Shown piece by piece: positions 34,899 to 47,395 of a stretch of 64,000 nucleotides of DNA. A program made the translations under genes and the position numbers. How positions within the stretch are numbered: position 1 is the stretch's first letter; the number at the start of each line of letters is the position of its first letter. The notes under the pieces were generated by a model. That model made no database searches and was not told the DNA's origin. It was given only the letters and a program-made list of their open reading frames with translations. This stretch comes from Hydnum rufescens UP504 (taxonomy: Eukaryota; Basidiomycota; Agaricomycetes; Cantharellales; Hydnaceae). The stretch covers positions 328,200-392,199 of the forward strand of contig MU128936.1 of NCBI GenBank assembly GCA_014904985.1. The letters are read 5' to 3'.

Positions 34899-37800
34899 AT
34901 GGGACGGACGAACACAGCTCTGCCATCTAGTTCCCCTGTAACCTATCGGAAGCCCACGTATATAGAGACTCAAGAACACTTGTTGCATAATGTAAACATA
35001 GCAACGAGTAATATACAGCTTCCCCCTCCCGTGAAATCCTTCCTGGATTCCCCAAGAAAACCTCCTGATAGACAGTGCCCCTGCGATCTGGGAGAAACAA
35101 GTCAGCGATTCGTAGCAGTGGCTGCGGCGTCGAAGCCAGTTGAGAATGAGCCACCAGAATCACCAAAGGCTCCGAATGACCTTCCAGTGAAGGTTATTCA
35201 TTGCCTCAAGGCTAGAACCACACCCCCAGGAAATCAGCTCTGGGCATTACGGCACTTAGCATATATGGTGGCTACCTGGGGTCACTCTCGAGTCCAGAAG
35301 TACAGCTATGACTAGATTCGGGCACTGACATCACGCTGATATCAGAGGAATGCTATAAAGCCTTGGAACGTCGCCCGAAATTACAAAAGGGGATGAAGCT
35401 TAGCCTTTTCGAGCTCACCAACCAAGCAAAAATCCTAGGCTATGTGAACCTTCGAGTCTTCATGCCTACGACAGATGGTCGAATGCTAGAATTCCTGGAG
35501 GAAGCCTACGTGATACCAGGAATGAACGTCCCCGTGTTGCTAGGGGAGGACTTCCAGGTTAACTACGAGGTCTCCGTGCTGAGAACAGCACAAGAGATGC
35601 GCCTCTCGATCAGTCAGCTGGAGGAGCGATTCGACGTTCATGCTCATTCGACCCCCATCGTGGCAAGAAATGTCCAAGTCCGGCCACGCCATCCCCAAGG
35701 GATCCGGAATCACGCCGCGTACCTAGCCGCTTCCAGGAACCCCGACAGGTGCCAAGAATATTGCTGCACGCCACACCTGTTGCGAGCAGCAAAGGACGTG
35801 AGAATCCGTCCTGGATGGGCCGCCAGGGTTCCAGTGGAAGGTCTAGTAGCGGGGCGCGAGGAATGGTTCATGGAGAGGGTTACACTTCCCATGAGCAATG
35901 GGTGCTTCCTAGCAGCTCCGTCAGCACTGCTTAAGTCAGAGGAGCTCATAGTGCAGGTAGCCAATACGTCCCCCACCGCAGAATGGATTCGCAAGGGCGA
36001 TGTACTGGGCATCCTACATGACCCAGAGCAGTACTTCGATAGGGCCAGGGATGATGGACGAATGCAGTGCTTGAAAGCCTATGCCCAGGTAGTGCAGAAG
36101 ATCGCCCGAGGATCGTTAGGGGACAAGGATCTATCAGATCAAGCGTCAGCGAAGTCGCGAGTGCTGGAGATCCCCCCAGGACCCAATGGTCCTGATGAGC
36201 TTTGGGGCCCTAAAATGTCAGAGCCCGCGGACCCGACTATGTACGACTCAAAGAAACTTGAAGAACTCATAGATATCGCTCCAGACGCCCCTCCAGACAT
36301 AAAAGCGAAGACTCTGGCTCTGATCAAAAAGCATATCCAGGTGTTCGGGTTCGACGATCGCCTGGGGACGTTGGAAACGATCGCCAAGATCCGCATGAAG
36401 GAGGAGGCCCACCCTGTGTCCATGCCTATGTACGGGGCTTCTCCAGCGAAAAGACAAGTGATCGACGAGTAGATGGACAAGTGGATCCGTCAGGAGGTGG
36501 TGGAACCTTCGAAAAGTCCCTGGGCCGCCCTGTAGTTATAGCATATCGAAATGGGAAACCGAGATTCTGTGTAGACTACAGGAAACTCAACGCCATGACT
36601 ATACCTGATGAATTCTTGATCCCTTGACAAATGGAGATCCTGCAAGCCCTGTCAGGATCACAGGTCTTGTCCGCCCTCAACGCACTGGCGGGATTCCATC
36701 AGATGACGACAGATGAGGAGGATAAAGAGAAAACAGCCTTCCATTCTCACCGAGGGCTCTGGCAATTCAAACTAATGCCCTTCGGCCTTAGGAATGGCCC
36801 TCAATCTTTCAGAGGATGATGCAATCCATCCTTGCCCCATTTCTATGGATTTTCTCACTGGTGTACATAGACAACATCGTAGTATATTCAAAATCATATG
36901 AGGAGCACCTGGAGCACCTCGACCAAGTCCTACAGGCATGTGCTGAAGCCAAACTAACCTTGGCTCCCAAGAGGTGCCACTTCATGTACACCTCTATCTT
37001 ACTACTGGGGCAAAAGGTCTCCTGACTTGGGTTGTCGACCCACAAGGAAAAGATCAAGGCCGTTACGGACCTAGCTCGCCCCCATAATAGAGCAATGCTG
37101 CAAACGTTCCTGGGGATGGCTGTTTACTTCTCACACTTTATACTGCACTACTCAGAGTGAGCAGCGCCATTATTCAAACTACTATGAAAAGGCACAAGCT
37201 GGACTTGGGGGGCGGAGCAAGAATGAGCCTTTGAAGACATCAAAGAAGGGCTGGTCTCAGCCCCTGTGCTCAGTCACTCGATTCCAGCTAGGCCATATCA
37301 TATATATTCCGATGCATCGGATGTAGCCATAGGGGCCAGTCTACAACAAATCCAGCCAATAGCTATGAGAAATCTGAAGGGTACAAAAATATACGATAAG
37401 ATCCTGGCTGCTCATGCAAAAGGCGAGCCTGTCCCGAAAATAGCTCGTCAAGCCTCAAAGAATACAAACAACGTGCCCGACCCCAGCCCCTGGGCCGAGA
37501 ATATGGAAGACACGATAGTGCATGTAGAATGAGTAATCGCCTACTGGAGTAGGTCCCTCAAGTCTGCCAAATGAAACTATTCGGCAACGGAGAGAGAAGC
37601 CCTAGGGGTTAAGGAAGCGCTAGTGCGTTTCCAACCCTTCATTGAAGGCGAGAAAAACATTGTGATTACGGATCACGCAGCCCTACAATGGGCCAGGACG
37701 TACGAAAATGCCAACAGATGTCTCGCAGCATGGGGGGCAGTATTTGCGGCGTATCCAGGCCTGGATATAGTACACAGAGCGGGCATTGTTCACTCCAATG

Positions 37801-39640
37801 TCGACCCTCTCTCAAGGCTATGACAGGTTCTGCCGCATCAATCGCCTGTGGAAGATATCTCCCCCTCCCTGCCAACTCAGCTCCCAATGCAACCGATGTA
37901 CGCATGGGAAGACGTAGTAGAGAGGAAGCCCGCTGAGCGAGTGGCATTCCTTTCCACCCAAGCGCAGAGCAAGAAGCAAGGCTTCCAAGAGGAAGGGAAG
38001 GCTACTGCCAGCGCAACAGATGAGATAGAGTTGGCTGCGCAGTGAAGAGCCAGAACAACGAACCCTCGGGCTGAGAACACGTGCCACGAACGCTGGACAT
38101 CGAGATCAGCCCCCAAAGAATAGAAGCCTTCGTTCAAGGATACCAAGTGGACCCCAGCTTCCGGCAACCATGGAGCGAAGTGGCAGAAGACAAATCGGAG
38201 CTCTTGGTGGCTCAGAGATTTTATAAGTCCAGAGAAGGACTTCTGATCTTCCGAGATGCAGACTGGGTAGCCCGACTATGTGTGCCGAAGTCAGAAATAC
38301 GCAGGATACTCAAGGAATCACATGAGTCACCCTGGGAAACCGCCCACACAGGATCCTCAAGGCTATTTCACAAGCTTGCCATGCGATTCTATTGGCCCAA
38401 GATGTGGGCGGACATAGTCGACTACACTAAGACATGCGACGTCTGCCAGAAGATTAAATCAGACAAACGAGGACTGATGGGAAAGCTACATCCCCACGCC
38501 ATCCCACTCCTCCCACTTGAAGTAGTGACCCTAGACCTCATTACGGGCCTCCCGAAGTCAGAGGGGCATGACGCGGTGCTAGTGATAGTGGACAAGCTTA
38601 CCAAATTCGTCCAATACGTCCCCACCTCCTCGAGCTTAAAGCAGGAGGGCTTTGCCAGGATGTTCATCCAGCATGTCATCCTGAAATACGGTCTCCTGAG
38701 GCAGATGATCGTGGACCGGGACACCAGGTGGTCCCGATCCTTTTGGGCGTCAGTTGCCAAACACCTCGAGCTGGATCTACTCCTCTCGACGTCCCATCAC
38801 CCGCAGACGGATGGACAAATGGAAAAGGCCAACGACATGCTTGAAGTGGCGCTACGCACTTACACAGCTGGGAATCACAGTTCCTGGGCCCAGTGGCTAG
38901 GAACACTTGCGATGGCCCACAACTCAATGCCTCATTCCTCCACTGGTTATTCACCCTTCTTCCTTTTACACGGGTACTCCCCCAAGACTAAGGCGACTGC
39001 TATGGACCCAACAGGAAGGGGCATCGAACGGATGGAGCTGGACAATGCAGCCGCCTCTTCATTCGTAGGTGAGATGGAAGCCCATCGCTCACTAGCCCGG
39101 GATGCCCTAGCAAGAGCCCAAGCCAGGCAAGCGAAAGCCTATAATTTGTGAAGGCATGATGAAGAATTCGAGGAAGGGGATGAGGTTCTAGTGAACCCCC
39201 ACTCCCTCGAGCTAGTCAATGTGCAAGGCACGGGGAGGAAGCTAGTCCAACGACGCATTGGGCCATTTCAGATCTCGGAAAAGATAAATCCCGTAGTCTA
39301 CCGTGTGAATATACCCCCCGAATATAAGATGCACCTGATCATAAATATACAGCATCTGGTAAAATACCACCATGACGAGCAAGATGACAGACGAGCCAGG
39401 CTCCCCGAGCTAAGGGAACTGGCGAAGGAAGAAGAATATGAAGTAGAGAAAATCGTAGGACACTGCTACAATTGGTCGAGGAGAAGGAGGGAGTACCTAG
39501 TGAGGTGGAAAGGGTATGGGCCTGAGCACAACACGTTCGAGCCCGAGCCGGGGCTACGGAATGCCTTTTCTCGCCTCAGGGAGTACCACAGGACCCTGGA
39601 AGAACGTGGCAGCGAAAATGAGGACTCCACGAGGCCATAG
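34899..39640 (+). pseudogene. Gypsy Pol: protease, RT, RNase H, integrase, chromodomain
   Basis: Broken by stops and shifts. Protease: LDSGTDITLISEE (35312) with the DSG active site. RT (36400-37030): SKSPWA, LSALNALAGFHQM, FHSHRGLWQFKLMPFGLRNG and SLVYIDNIVVYSK; the catalytic YIDD reads YIDN. RNase H (37266-37823): IYSDASDVAIGA, YSATEREALGV and ITDHAALQW. Integrase (38081-39151): H2C2 finger (HTGSSRLFHK, CDVCQKIK), catalytic D in TLDLITGLP, D in VDRDTRW, E in QTDGQMEKAND. C-terminal chromodomain (39430-39600: YEVEKIVGH, YLVRWKGYGPEHNTFEPE), which in chromoviruses directs insertion to marked chromatin. Interior stops are mostly TGA where the family has Arg or Trp (36626, 37023, 39149), plus TAG for Gln at 36470. 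Confidence 0.92.
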
Positions 39641-39769
39641 TAGAGTCCCCCACTTATACATTCCTCCCAGCACTCGTAGATTCCCTCTTTTCCCTCTTTT
39701 TTCTTTCTCTCTCTTCCCCTTCTTCTCTCCTCAACCTCAGTCTCAATCTCCACTTCGATCTCAACCCTG

Positions 39770-42384
39770 ATGCAGCAACCGGGAGCTCACAGACATAGGG
39801 GTATCAGACATGGGTGCCGCTATGCGATGCCTGGAGATAATACGGATCCTATGGACCTCCACTACGCCCAGTACGGGGACGAGGAGGACAACCCCGAACG
39901 TCATCCCGCCGAATATCTCTTGACCCAACGGTGTGCCCACTTCTTCATATACCGTCTCACTGCCTTGAACCTCGCCGGGCCCTACCCTCGCGTTCAGGGA
40001 TTGCCCCCGTTCATGAGTGACCCTTATGGCTACTGATGGGAGCATCTAGACAAGTGGGGACAGCTAGGGAAGTTTGAATGGACATACCGAACTCAGCTGC
40101 TTCCTAAAGTCTATGCCTTCCCCCTGCATCGGGCCTTTATCCCCCTCGACATCCCGCAGTTCAACTTCGATCCGTGTATCCATCTCCTACAGTCATGAGG
40201 ACTGAACCCCAACCTGTGTTCCCTCTCACTAAAATTCCTCAAAGAGGTTCAGGCGGCCAGAGAGATGATGCTGCGGTGCATAAGACGGATAGACCAAGTG
40301 ACGGCCTGCTTCCACATCATCCTGCCATCCAGCTACGACCAGGACTGGCACTTCGGGCCATCCTGGCAGTACCTCCTCCAGCAAGGAACGACCCCAGCCC
40401 CCACATGGAAAGCAGCCCATGTCGCACAGGAGCTCAGGAGGTGTGTACTCGATGCTACCGGATTTGTGACTCTCGCCTTCCGGGTCATTCTCTACCTACT
40501 CTGCTTCAGGGAACGATTCTGACCCCCGCACTTCAGGACTACAATGCGCCTTACAGGCCTGATTGTCTCCACCCACGACCGTCATTCCATCCTCATTGGA
40601 AGGGGACTCGCAGAATTAGGGGCCCCCGTGTGGTCAATGGCTATAGAAAATGAAACCCCTAACCTCGAACTTTACCCCCACAGCACTACACAGTACTCGC
40701 CCCTATGGACTGACGCAGAGAAGGAAATCAAGGCCAGGCACCCCCATCGGGACTTACGGGATGCCTACGTGCAAAAATTGATCCGTGAGTCCTTTGAGAA
40801 ATGTCTGACGGACTTGGGACACCAACGACTCGTGAATCTGCCGGAGGAAATATGGGTGATGGAGAAGGGGCACCCGCGGGACATGAAGACGACTGGCCCT
40901 TACTACCATCATCATCCTTCCTATTTCCGCGCGCCTCAAGGTCCCCCCAAGGAGAACTATCTGGAGGGCCTTGTGTGCTGGCTATCGCACACCCACGAAG
41001 GAGGCTACTTGCCCATTCTGAACGAGCTGCAAGAATGTCTGGGCCCGGAGACATTGTCGCTGACCAAATGGGCCGAACACGAAGACGCTATCCCTCCCCC
41101 TTCACTGCTATCCCAAAACTACCTGATATGTCAGGAATGGGTGGAACGTAGAGGATTTGAATGGCACCAGCCTGAATCGCTCCCTGAACCGCAGCTGCGA
41201 TACAAGCTAGCGGCACGGTTAATCGATCCGGCCCTACCGTCCTATGGCGCCCCCCCACGCTACTCCCTCACATCGAAGACTACGATCCATACATCGCAGC
41301 AGCCACAGGGTCCCTATGACGACCACGCCCCGAATCACCACCAGAGCGACGTGTTAGGCCCCGTGCGAACGTCGTCGCCTATCCAGAAGAGGAACTGGCA
41401 CCCTATGAGGATGACAAACAGTCCTCCACCCCCAACTTCACCTTGCCTGAGGATGCCAATCCCCCAACACGGGACTCTTCAGGGACGGCGACTGAACCCG
41501 CCAAAGAAGAGGACCCAGATGACGTCTGGGGACCACTGGATATGTGGATATGTGAACGGACCAATTCCCAGTGGAATTCTACCCGTTTGTGTACCTGAAG
41601 TCCGAAGGACGCTTAGAGGAGGAACTACTTGAACGATATGGCTCAGGGGTTAAGCAATGGCTCTACGAGGAGCCCGTCTCACTCTTGTTTTCACGGAAAG
41701 AGATCGCGCACGTAGAGCATTGGAAAGTCAAAAATTAGCCGCCAAGTTCTATCCCTCCGAGCCCTCAGCGCAAGCGCAGCAATACAATGAAAGCCTCTAC
41801 CGCCCCTGGAGCCCTGAAGTCTCCAAACAAGTACTTGAGGTACTATCTGCAAGGATCTGCGAGAGACTGGAGCTCTGCCCACCCCCTCAACCTATCCTGG
41901 TAAAAGGCAGCCCTTCATGACTCCCGGGCGCGAACTTCAAATCTGCTGATCTACTTAAGCTTTTCCACCCCAATGGCCCCCCACAGGTCCAAGGGCTATC
42001 TCGGAGTTTAATGTCCAGGTACCTTCTCACCCCGAAGGAGATCCTGGCACTCTTTGCCAGACGAATCGAGTATCTATGCCTACTCATGGCTTTCAACGCC
42101 AAGGAAATACTCAAGGCCACACAAAAATTGGATTCGCTACTCAGGAGGCACCTATCCTACCAGGACCCATTAAGTTCAACGTCCAGATACCTTTCGGGGG
42201 CCACCACCGGACCACGCTCGAATGGCTCGCCCGAGCTACCCCTGAAGTCGATCCCACTTCCCTTACTGCTCGCGGCACTTATGTGGGCGAGCAATTCCGG
42301 TGGAATGGATGGTTTGAGCGTTACGAGATCATGCTAGAGGATCTAGATCTCAAGGACATGGGCGTCCTCCCAATAGAATCCTGA
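39770..42384 (+). pseudogene. Extra 3' coding region of the Gypsy element, unknown function
   Basis: About 2.6 kb between the chromodomain and the 3' LTR contains long consecutive open pieces in changing frames: 39770-40036, 40203-40522, 40544-41632, 41657-41920 and 42011-42384. Sample sequences: AEYLLTQRCAHFFIYRLTAL; the 362-codon piece with RDLRDAYVQKLIRESFEKCL and RRGFEWHQPESLPEPQLRYK; the end YVGEQFRWNGWFERYEIMLE. Codon use is like gag/pol (CpG-rich). I recognise no envelope, dUTPase or other known domain, and see no signal peptide or clear membrane helix. It looks like one 700-800 residue accessory ORF with decay. Confidence 0.6.
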
Positions 42385-42402
42385 CGCCGCGCTGGGGGGC
42401 AC

Positions 42403-42977
42403 TGTAATATAGGGCCATTCTACATAGAGTATGTACAAGTCCTGTCCCTCTAGTACCTTATGTAATAGCGCGGCCATGAGGATTCTAAGTCCCGGTTGCA
42501 CCAGAATCAAATTACTCTTTTGCCTGGACTTTGTAGCCTCTGCTCGAACCGTGAAACTAACGTAGCCACGCAACAACTACGCGATCAAGTCACGCAACGA
42601 AGCAACCACATCAAGACCACGATCCGTCGCCACAGAGCACGGGGCAGAGATGGATAAGGGAGTCGCGTACAAGTGCGACTCAGTTAGGTAAGTACACTAC
42701 TCTAGTGTACTCGCTAACTACCCCTCTCCCCATAGATAGTAGCTGAGCCCTTTGGCCAGCTACTACCATCTCCCCATTCCCATTCCCCCTCTCCTCTCGC
42801 TTCTCCCCTGTCCGAAGCAAAGCCAGTGCTTAGCTTCGTTCGCGGCCCTCCCGCTTGAAGCCAGTGCTTAGAGCGGTTGGACTACTTTCCTCCTTCTGTT
42901 CACAGGTCCATCGAATCCGCCTCGTCTAACGACGACAAATACTGCAGTCCCTCGAAGTTGAGGACCACGTTATTACA
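42403..42977 (+). repeat. 3' LTR of Gypsy element
   Basis: 575 bp partner of 31224-31801, followed by the GAAGG duplication. Confidence 0.93.
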
Positions 42978-44469
42978 GAAGGGGTAAATAGATTATGACC
43001 AAGACACACTTGAATAGTGAGCCATGACACAAAGAGCCACATACACTCCTTGACTATCACTTGGAATTCAAGATTTGTGTTCCTACAATAGTGAGAGATA
43101 CAACCAAATCAGACCAACAAGTTGTTAGGTATGGCCTCGCCAAAGAGAATATGGGGATGCATATGCCTTAATGGTGGTGGCTGCAGCACATCAAAACATC
43201 AATTTAGTCAGAATACAATAAGTCACAGTCCACCGAGACACACAAAGATGGGTACTGACTGGCACTGAATCCTAGGGTGCAGGAGGAATAAGACAGAAGA
43301 AACACATTGCAAAGCAATAAGACTAACCAAACTGAAGCAACACAAGGACTTGCTACAATGTCATTGTGCATGACTTTCAGACTGATCTATGACAACATCA
43401 GGGTTACAACATACCACAAACACTCCTACATAGAGATTGGCGCTCACTATGGAAATCAAAGGGAATTATGAACATGATACTTCTCTAGCAAAGAGATGTG
43501 GCAAGGCTTACAAGAGTAGACATGATGCGCAAAGAAGGTCTGGACAGTGACCGATGCGCAGACCTTGAAGTAGATAGCATGAAAGCCAAGATGAGGGTGT
43601 CCACAACAAAAACTGACTCAGTACTCATGGTGTTGATTTGATATGTTGAGAATTCCCTATAAATATCCAATTATTTCAAGGGTAGAAGGGGTCAGTAGGG
43701 GAAGGAATGATCAATGGCCGCGATGGACCCAGTACACACCATGTTGACCACCCCAGAGCCAAAGGATTACAGTAATTTGTGACAAACCACCAATACAAAG
43801 CCTGGGTACAGCATGCACTGTACAACGTATGTGGTGTTGGATAGCAGTAAGTCTCCACAGTATTTCAGCAGAAGAGTGCTGAAGAGGGAGTACCAACAGT
43901 TGAAAAGCTTCCAAAATCCTTAACAATGAAAGATGATGAAAATGCCTCAAAAGATGAGTGTGTGCAGTGCTCACCATAAAAAGGCAACCTGAGAAAGAGA
44001 TAGACAATGGGTGATGGAGGCACATTTCATGGAAGTATGGAGAGATGTACTGCCAGTTTCACAGACCTTCTGTCATTTCAGAATGCACAATAGTAGCTAT
44101 AGGTTTGGATAGTGAGGACACCGAAACATCTGAAAAATACAATAGGTCAGCACCATCGTGCCCATCCTTGTGGCTGGAGGAGACTGACAAGGCAGTGAGA
44201 AGGTTGCCAAGGAATGAGCCACCCAAGATGTCAACTGGGGTGATGTTCATTATCGCCATGATGAAGGGAAAAGAGGGGGGGGATTGGGGAAGGAAATGGA
44301 AACTCAGATGTGCTGCACAGGGAAAATCATGCAAGGTGTGTGGAGATTGAGGCTGTTCTGTCAAGACTAAACAAGTAAAACTGAATGTCCGAGCCAATCA
44401 GAAGCAAGAAAGTGGCAGGTCTGTTACATAATTGTGCTGTGCTGGCTGGTGGCTTTGGAAGCAAGGTAA
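42978..44469. other. CpG-poor spacer
   Basis: Starts with the GAAGG duplication, then 1.5 kb with very few CG dinucleotides. Short open frames only. No motif, terminal repeat or RNA gene seen. Confidence 0.5.
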
Positions 44470-44770
44470 TAGACTTGTGACCAGTCTTCCTCAGCTTGCT
44501 GAGGGACTGGTACAATGGGTATTGCCGGCAGGTCCTGTCTTGCAACCAATCACAATCCAGCAAAAAATGGCAGTGCTAATATAAATTTTGTTTCTGAGTC
44601 ACAACAAAATACAGCCAAGCTATTCTCCCTTTACATCATGCCCATCTCCAAATCCACTATTGCATCCTCCATGTGCGCAAGCAATGACTGTTGATCAAAA
44701 TCATTCCCATCCTTGCCATTACTGCTCCCATCCTCATCATCCTTGTGTTTGGACTACAGTAGAACTTCAA
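44470..44770. mobile_element. Decayed relative of the RecQ/DUF6589 element end
   Basis: TAGACTTGTGACCAGTC at 44470 and the following CCTCAGCTTGCTGAGG, GACTGGTACAATGGG match the left TIR of the element at 50496 with scattered differences. About 170 bp further, the minus strand reads MEDAIVDLEMGM, matching the C-terminus of the DUF6589 gene (MEDAIVNMEMMM, 53314). The helicase part is missing, as expected of an internally deleted copy. I found no second TIR. Confidence 0.6.
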
Positions 44771-45566
44771 ATGATAGTCTTGAAATGCCAATGATCCCCG
44801 AAAACCTCTGACAACAGGAGACATAGTGGAATGGCCTGAGATGATAAATAGCTGAGAGCATTCTGGATATGTATCCATACTTGATCTTCTCAGGAAAGAA
44901 TATGATAATCAGGTGCTTTGGTATCAATAAACCAGTTAAGACAATGGATCATGTTTGCATCAAGCATTGAGGTTGAGGGCATTGAACCATGATGCAAAGA
45001 TTGTACACCTGGAGAGTGGATGTAATGGCCTTGGTGCTCAGTGGCCTCAGCCAAGGGTCTGACATTATCACTGCGAGCCCCACGCTGGGGCCTAGATCCC
45101 AAATTGTTGTCTTCTGCCATCACCTTGGACAGCCATAAGTCTGGTCCTTCTTAGGTAGCAAATCCCAGACATGTTTTGGTACCTAACTAGGTACTCGAGA
45201 CTATGGGGGCCCAAATGCACCCAATGATCATCCATGATGGGGGCCCAGTGGGGCCCAATGGGGCCCCAGAACTCTCACTTAAGATATTCTCTCTATTTAG
45301 TATAGGTACTGGGGGTTAACCAAATTAGCCAAAGTATGATGTGGAAATCAACAGTTTATTGCTAAGGAGGTACTGAGATCCTTAACCAAATTAACTAAAG
45401 CATAGTAACTAATGTAGCCAAAATATAATCTGGAAATCAATGGCAGTTTATTGATATGGAGGCCAACTCGTAGAGTCACTCAATAAGTTGGTTGTTGCAA
45501 AGGATGAGTGTGCGGAGAGATTGGCATCAAGAGAGGGATCAAATGGCATTTGACTTATCAAGCTCA
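44771..45566. other. CpG-poor spacer with simple duplications
   Basis: Contains a GGGCCC-rich patch (45208-45266) and two diverged copies of a roughly 90-bp segment (about 45310-45360 and 45380-45465, sharing CCAAATTA, GGAAATCAA, CAGTTTATTG). No gene motif. Confidence 0.45.
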
Positions 45567-47360
45567 CTAAGGCATCAAGCTCAGCATCTGTGCCAAGATT
45601 GAAGTTTGGCTGAGTGAATGAACCTGGAAAAGGGGGTCCCCCTCAATGTCTCCACCAGAGAATGGTGGTACATTAGTTGGTTGAGCCACTGTACTGGGCG
45701 GAATTGTAAAGCGGGGTTTGGGACGTGGCTGTGAAGGTCCAGGAAGAGAGGTGTGCACTGGCTTGGAGGTATTGGACAATGTAGTTGAAGCATGATTGTA
45801 CAGGCCATCAGGGCTGTCTGCCATATCATCTTCACTTGAAATAGTTGCTGCAGACTTTAGGGTCTTCTTTTGCTTTCCTTTATGCCCGACACCCACAGCC
45901 CCCAGTAAACTTGCACCTCGCAACTTCCTGTGGTTCCCTGTGTCATAAAGACCAGCATCCCCTTCACTATGCTTCACACCAAGCCCTGATGACCCCTCAG
46001 ATCCCTTCTTGGCCACAGAATCCCTCACAGTCTGCAGAGATAGTATCACTGCACCCTCCCTATCTGTGATGAGTGTGATGTCATCTGCATCACTGTCTGG
46101 CCAGTTGTCTAGTTGAGAGACCCCTATCCTTTTATCAGGACTTGTCTCCTCAAGTGCAAAGTATAATGCTCTGAATTCATCAGTTGAGTGGCCATCAACA
46201 TAGGAAGATCCAAAGTTGGGGAACTTGTGATCCAGGACAAAGTTTGTGATAATGAGTTTGTGCTGGATGAGAATCTTGGCCAGGTTAGTCCAAGGGAACA
46301 CAGACATCTTGACAAAGGGCCTGAAAAGGTGAATTAAGTGATCCTTCACTGCGGTCCTGGTCTTATACACATTGCTGAGATCCTCATTCCACTTTTTCAA
46401 AGCATCCTCCTCCATAAATTCATGCAATTCCTGATATTGCAAGCACTGTGCAAGGATGAACCAATAGATATCAGCCAACTGTGTTGGCATGTCGAACTTC
46501 GAGCAGTACCATGCTGCCATCTCTTCAGATCCAAGTTGACACTCATTCTGAGCATGTGTAGCAGGGGAGGCAGCATTCCCACTAACCATTATAATTAGCG
46601 AATGGATATCCATAGTGGCAAGCCAGTGCATGTCGTGCATCCACTTCTCCTTCTGGGAAGACATAATCTGTGCAATATCGCCTCCAGATTGAGCTATCTG
46701 CTTGGCAGCTCCTGCCTTCACACCCTTGTGTTCTGCAACCAGCCTTGCTGCTTCAACTGCCCACTCTTCGGTATCTTCACCTCCAAAGGATTGGATCAAG
46801 GCATTGTATGCAGGTTTAACCATGTGTGCAGTATAGTCTGATGCAGTAACTAGAGTCGTATAGTGTTAGTACTCGGACCAAAGGGGACATGAATGAAGAA
46901 CAAACACACCAGATGGATCTGTGTTAGGGTGGGACTGGTGGTACAAATATTGGAATGCATTCCATGCATTTCCGTTGTGTTGGGACTTGGATGGTGCTGC
47001 AGCCAATGCTATTCGCCTGACTGATTCCAGACTCTGTTTCCACTCCCTTGCCTTGGCATCCAATTCCTGGAAGAAATTGAGACACTTTGATCATGCTCAG
47101 GTGATTTGATCATTGGTGAACCAACCACCGTGATAGTCCTCAGAATCTGAACTGGCATTGGCAGAGCCCTGTTCATCATTCTGTTCTGTGTGAGACAGAT
47201 GGGGACTTGTTTGTGCAGTGACAGGCGAGCTTCTATGTGTAATGCTGGATACAGGGCTCACACAGGGGATAGATTGACAAGAAGGAATAGTGGGCAGATC
47301 GGGACTTGTTTGTGCAGCGACAGGTGAGCTTCTATGTGCAATGCTGGATACAAGGCTCAT
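45567..47360 (-). CDS. Unrecognised multi-exon gene in repeat DNA
   Basis: The main exon is 46849-45567, in frame with an upstream exon ending at 46910. The 60-bp intron 46850-46909 joins NTDPS to VTASDYTAHMVKPAYN. The upstream exon reads ELDAKAREWKQSLESVRRIA and NAWNAFQYLYHQSHPN. Further 5' an Ser/Thr-rich segment with SSPVTAQTSPHLSHTE (about 47360-47100) may be the N-terminal exon. The core is helical (EEWAVEAARLVAEHKG, QKEKWMHDMHWLATMDIHSL, FPWTNLAKILIQHKLIITNF), and the tail is Pro/Ser-rich. Long open frames despite CpG depletion suggest either selection or recent spread. Possibly a transposon-borne protein, with no function assigned. Confidence 0.5.
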
Positions 47361-47395
47361 GCGGGGATAGATTGACGAGAAAGAATAGTGGGTGG
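47205..47395. repeat. Two tandem copies of a roughly 105-bp unit
   Basis: The segment with GAGCTTCTATGTG, AATGCTGGATACA, GGGGATAGATTGAC and GAATAGTGGG occurs twice in a row (starting near 47210 and 47312), with mostly transition differences. It codes in part for the repeated SSPVTAQTSP-like peptide of the neighbouring minus-strand gene. Confidence 0.65.

Larger units (their letters stand above)
31224..42977 (+). mobile_element. Ty3/Gypsy chromovirus-type LTR retrotransposon, 11.75 kb
   Basis: Complete insertion: 5' LTR 31224-31801, 3' LTR 42403-42977, target duplication GAAGG (31219-31223 and 42978-42982). LTR ends are TGTAATA..TATTACA. A possible tRNA primer site TGGTTCCCTCTAG starts at 31803. 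The polypurine tract GGGGGGCA precedes the 3' LTR. Order of parts: leader ORFs, gag, protease, RT, RNase H, integrase, chromodomain, extra 3' coding region. It is CpG-rich compared with its surroundings, so it is younger, but stops and a changed RT active site make it defective. Confidence 0.93.

Noticed and set aside
45208..45266. GGGCCC-rich patch as a regulatory island
   Set aside because: Short low-complexity sequence without any gene start nearby.
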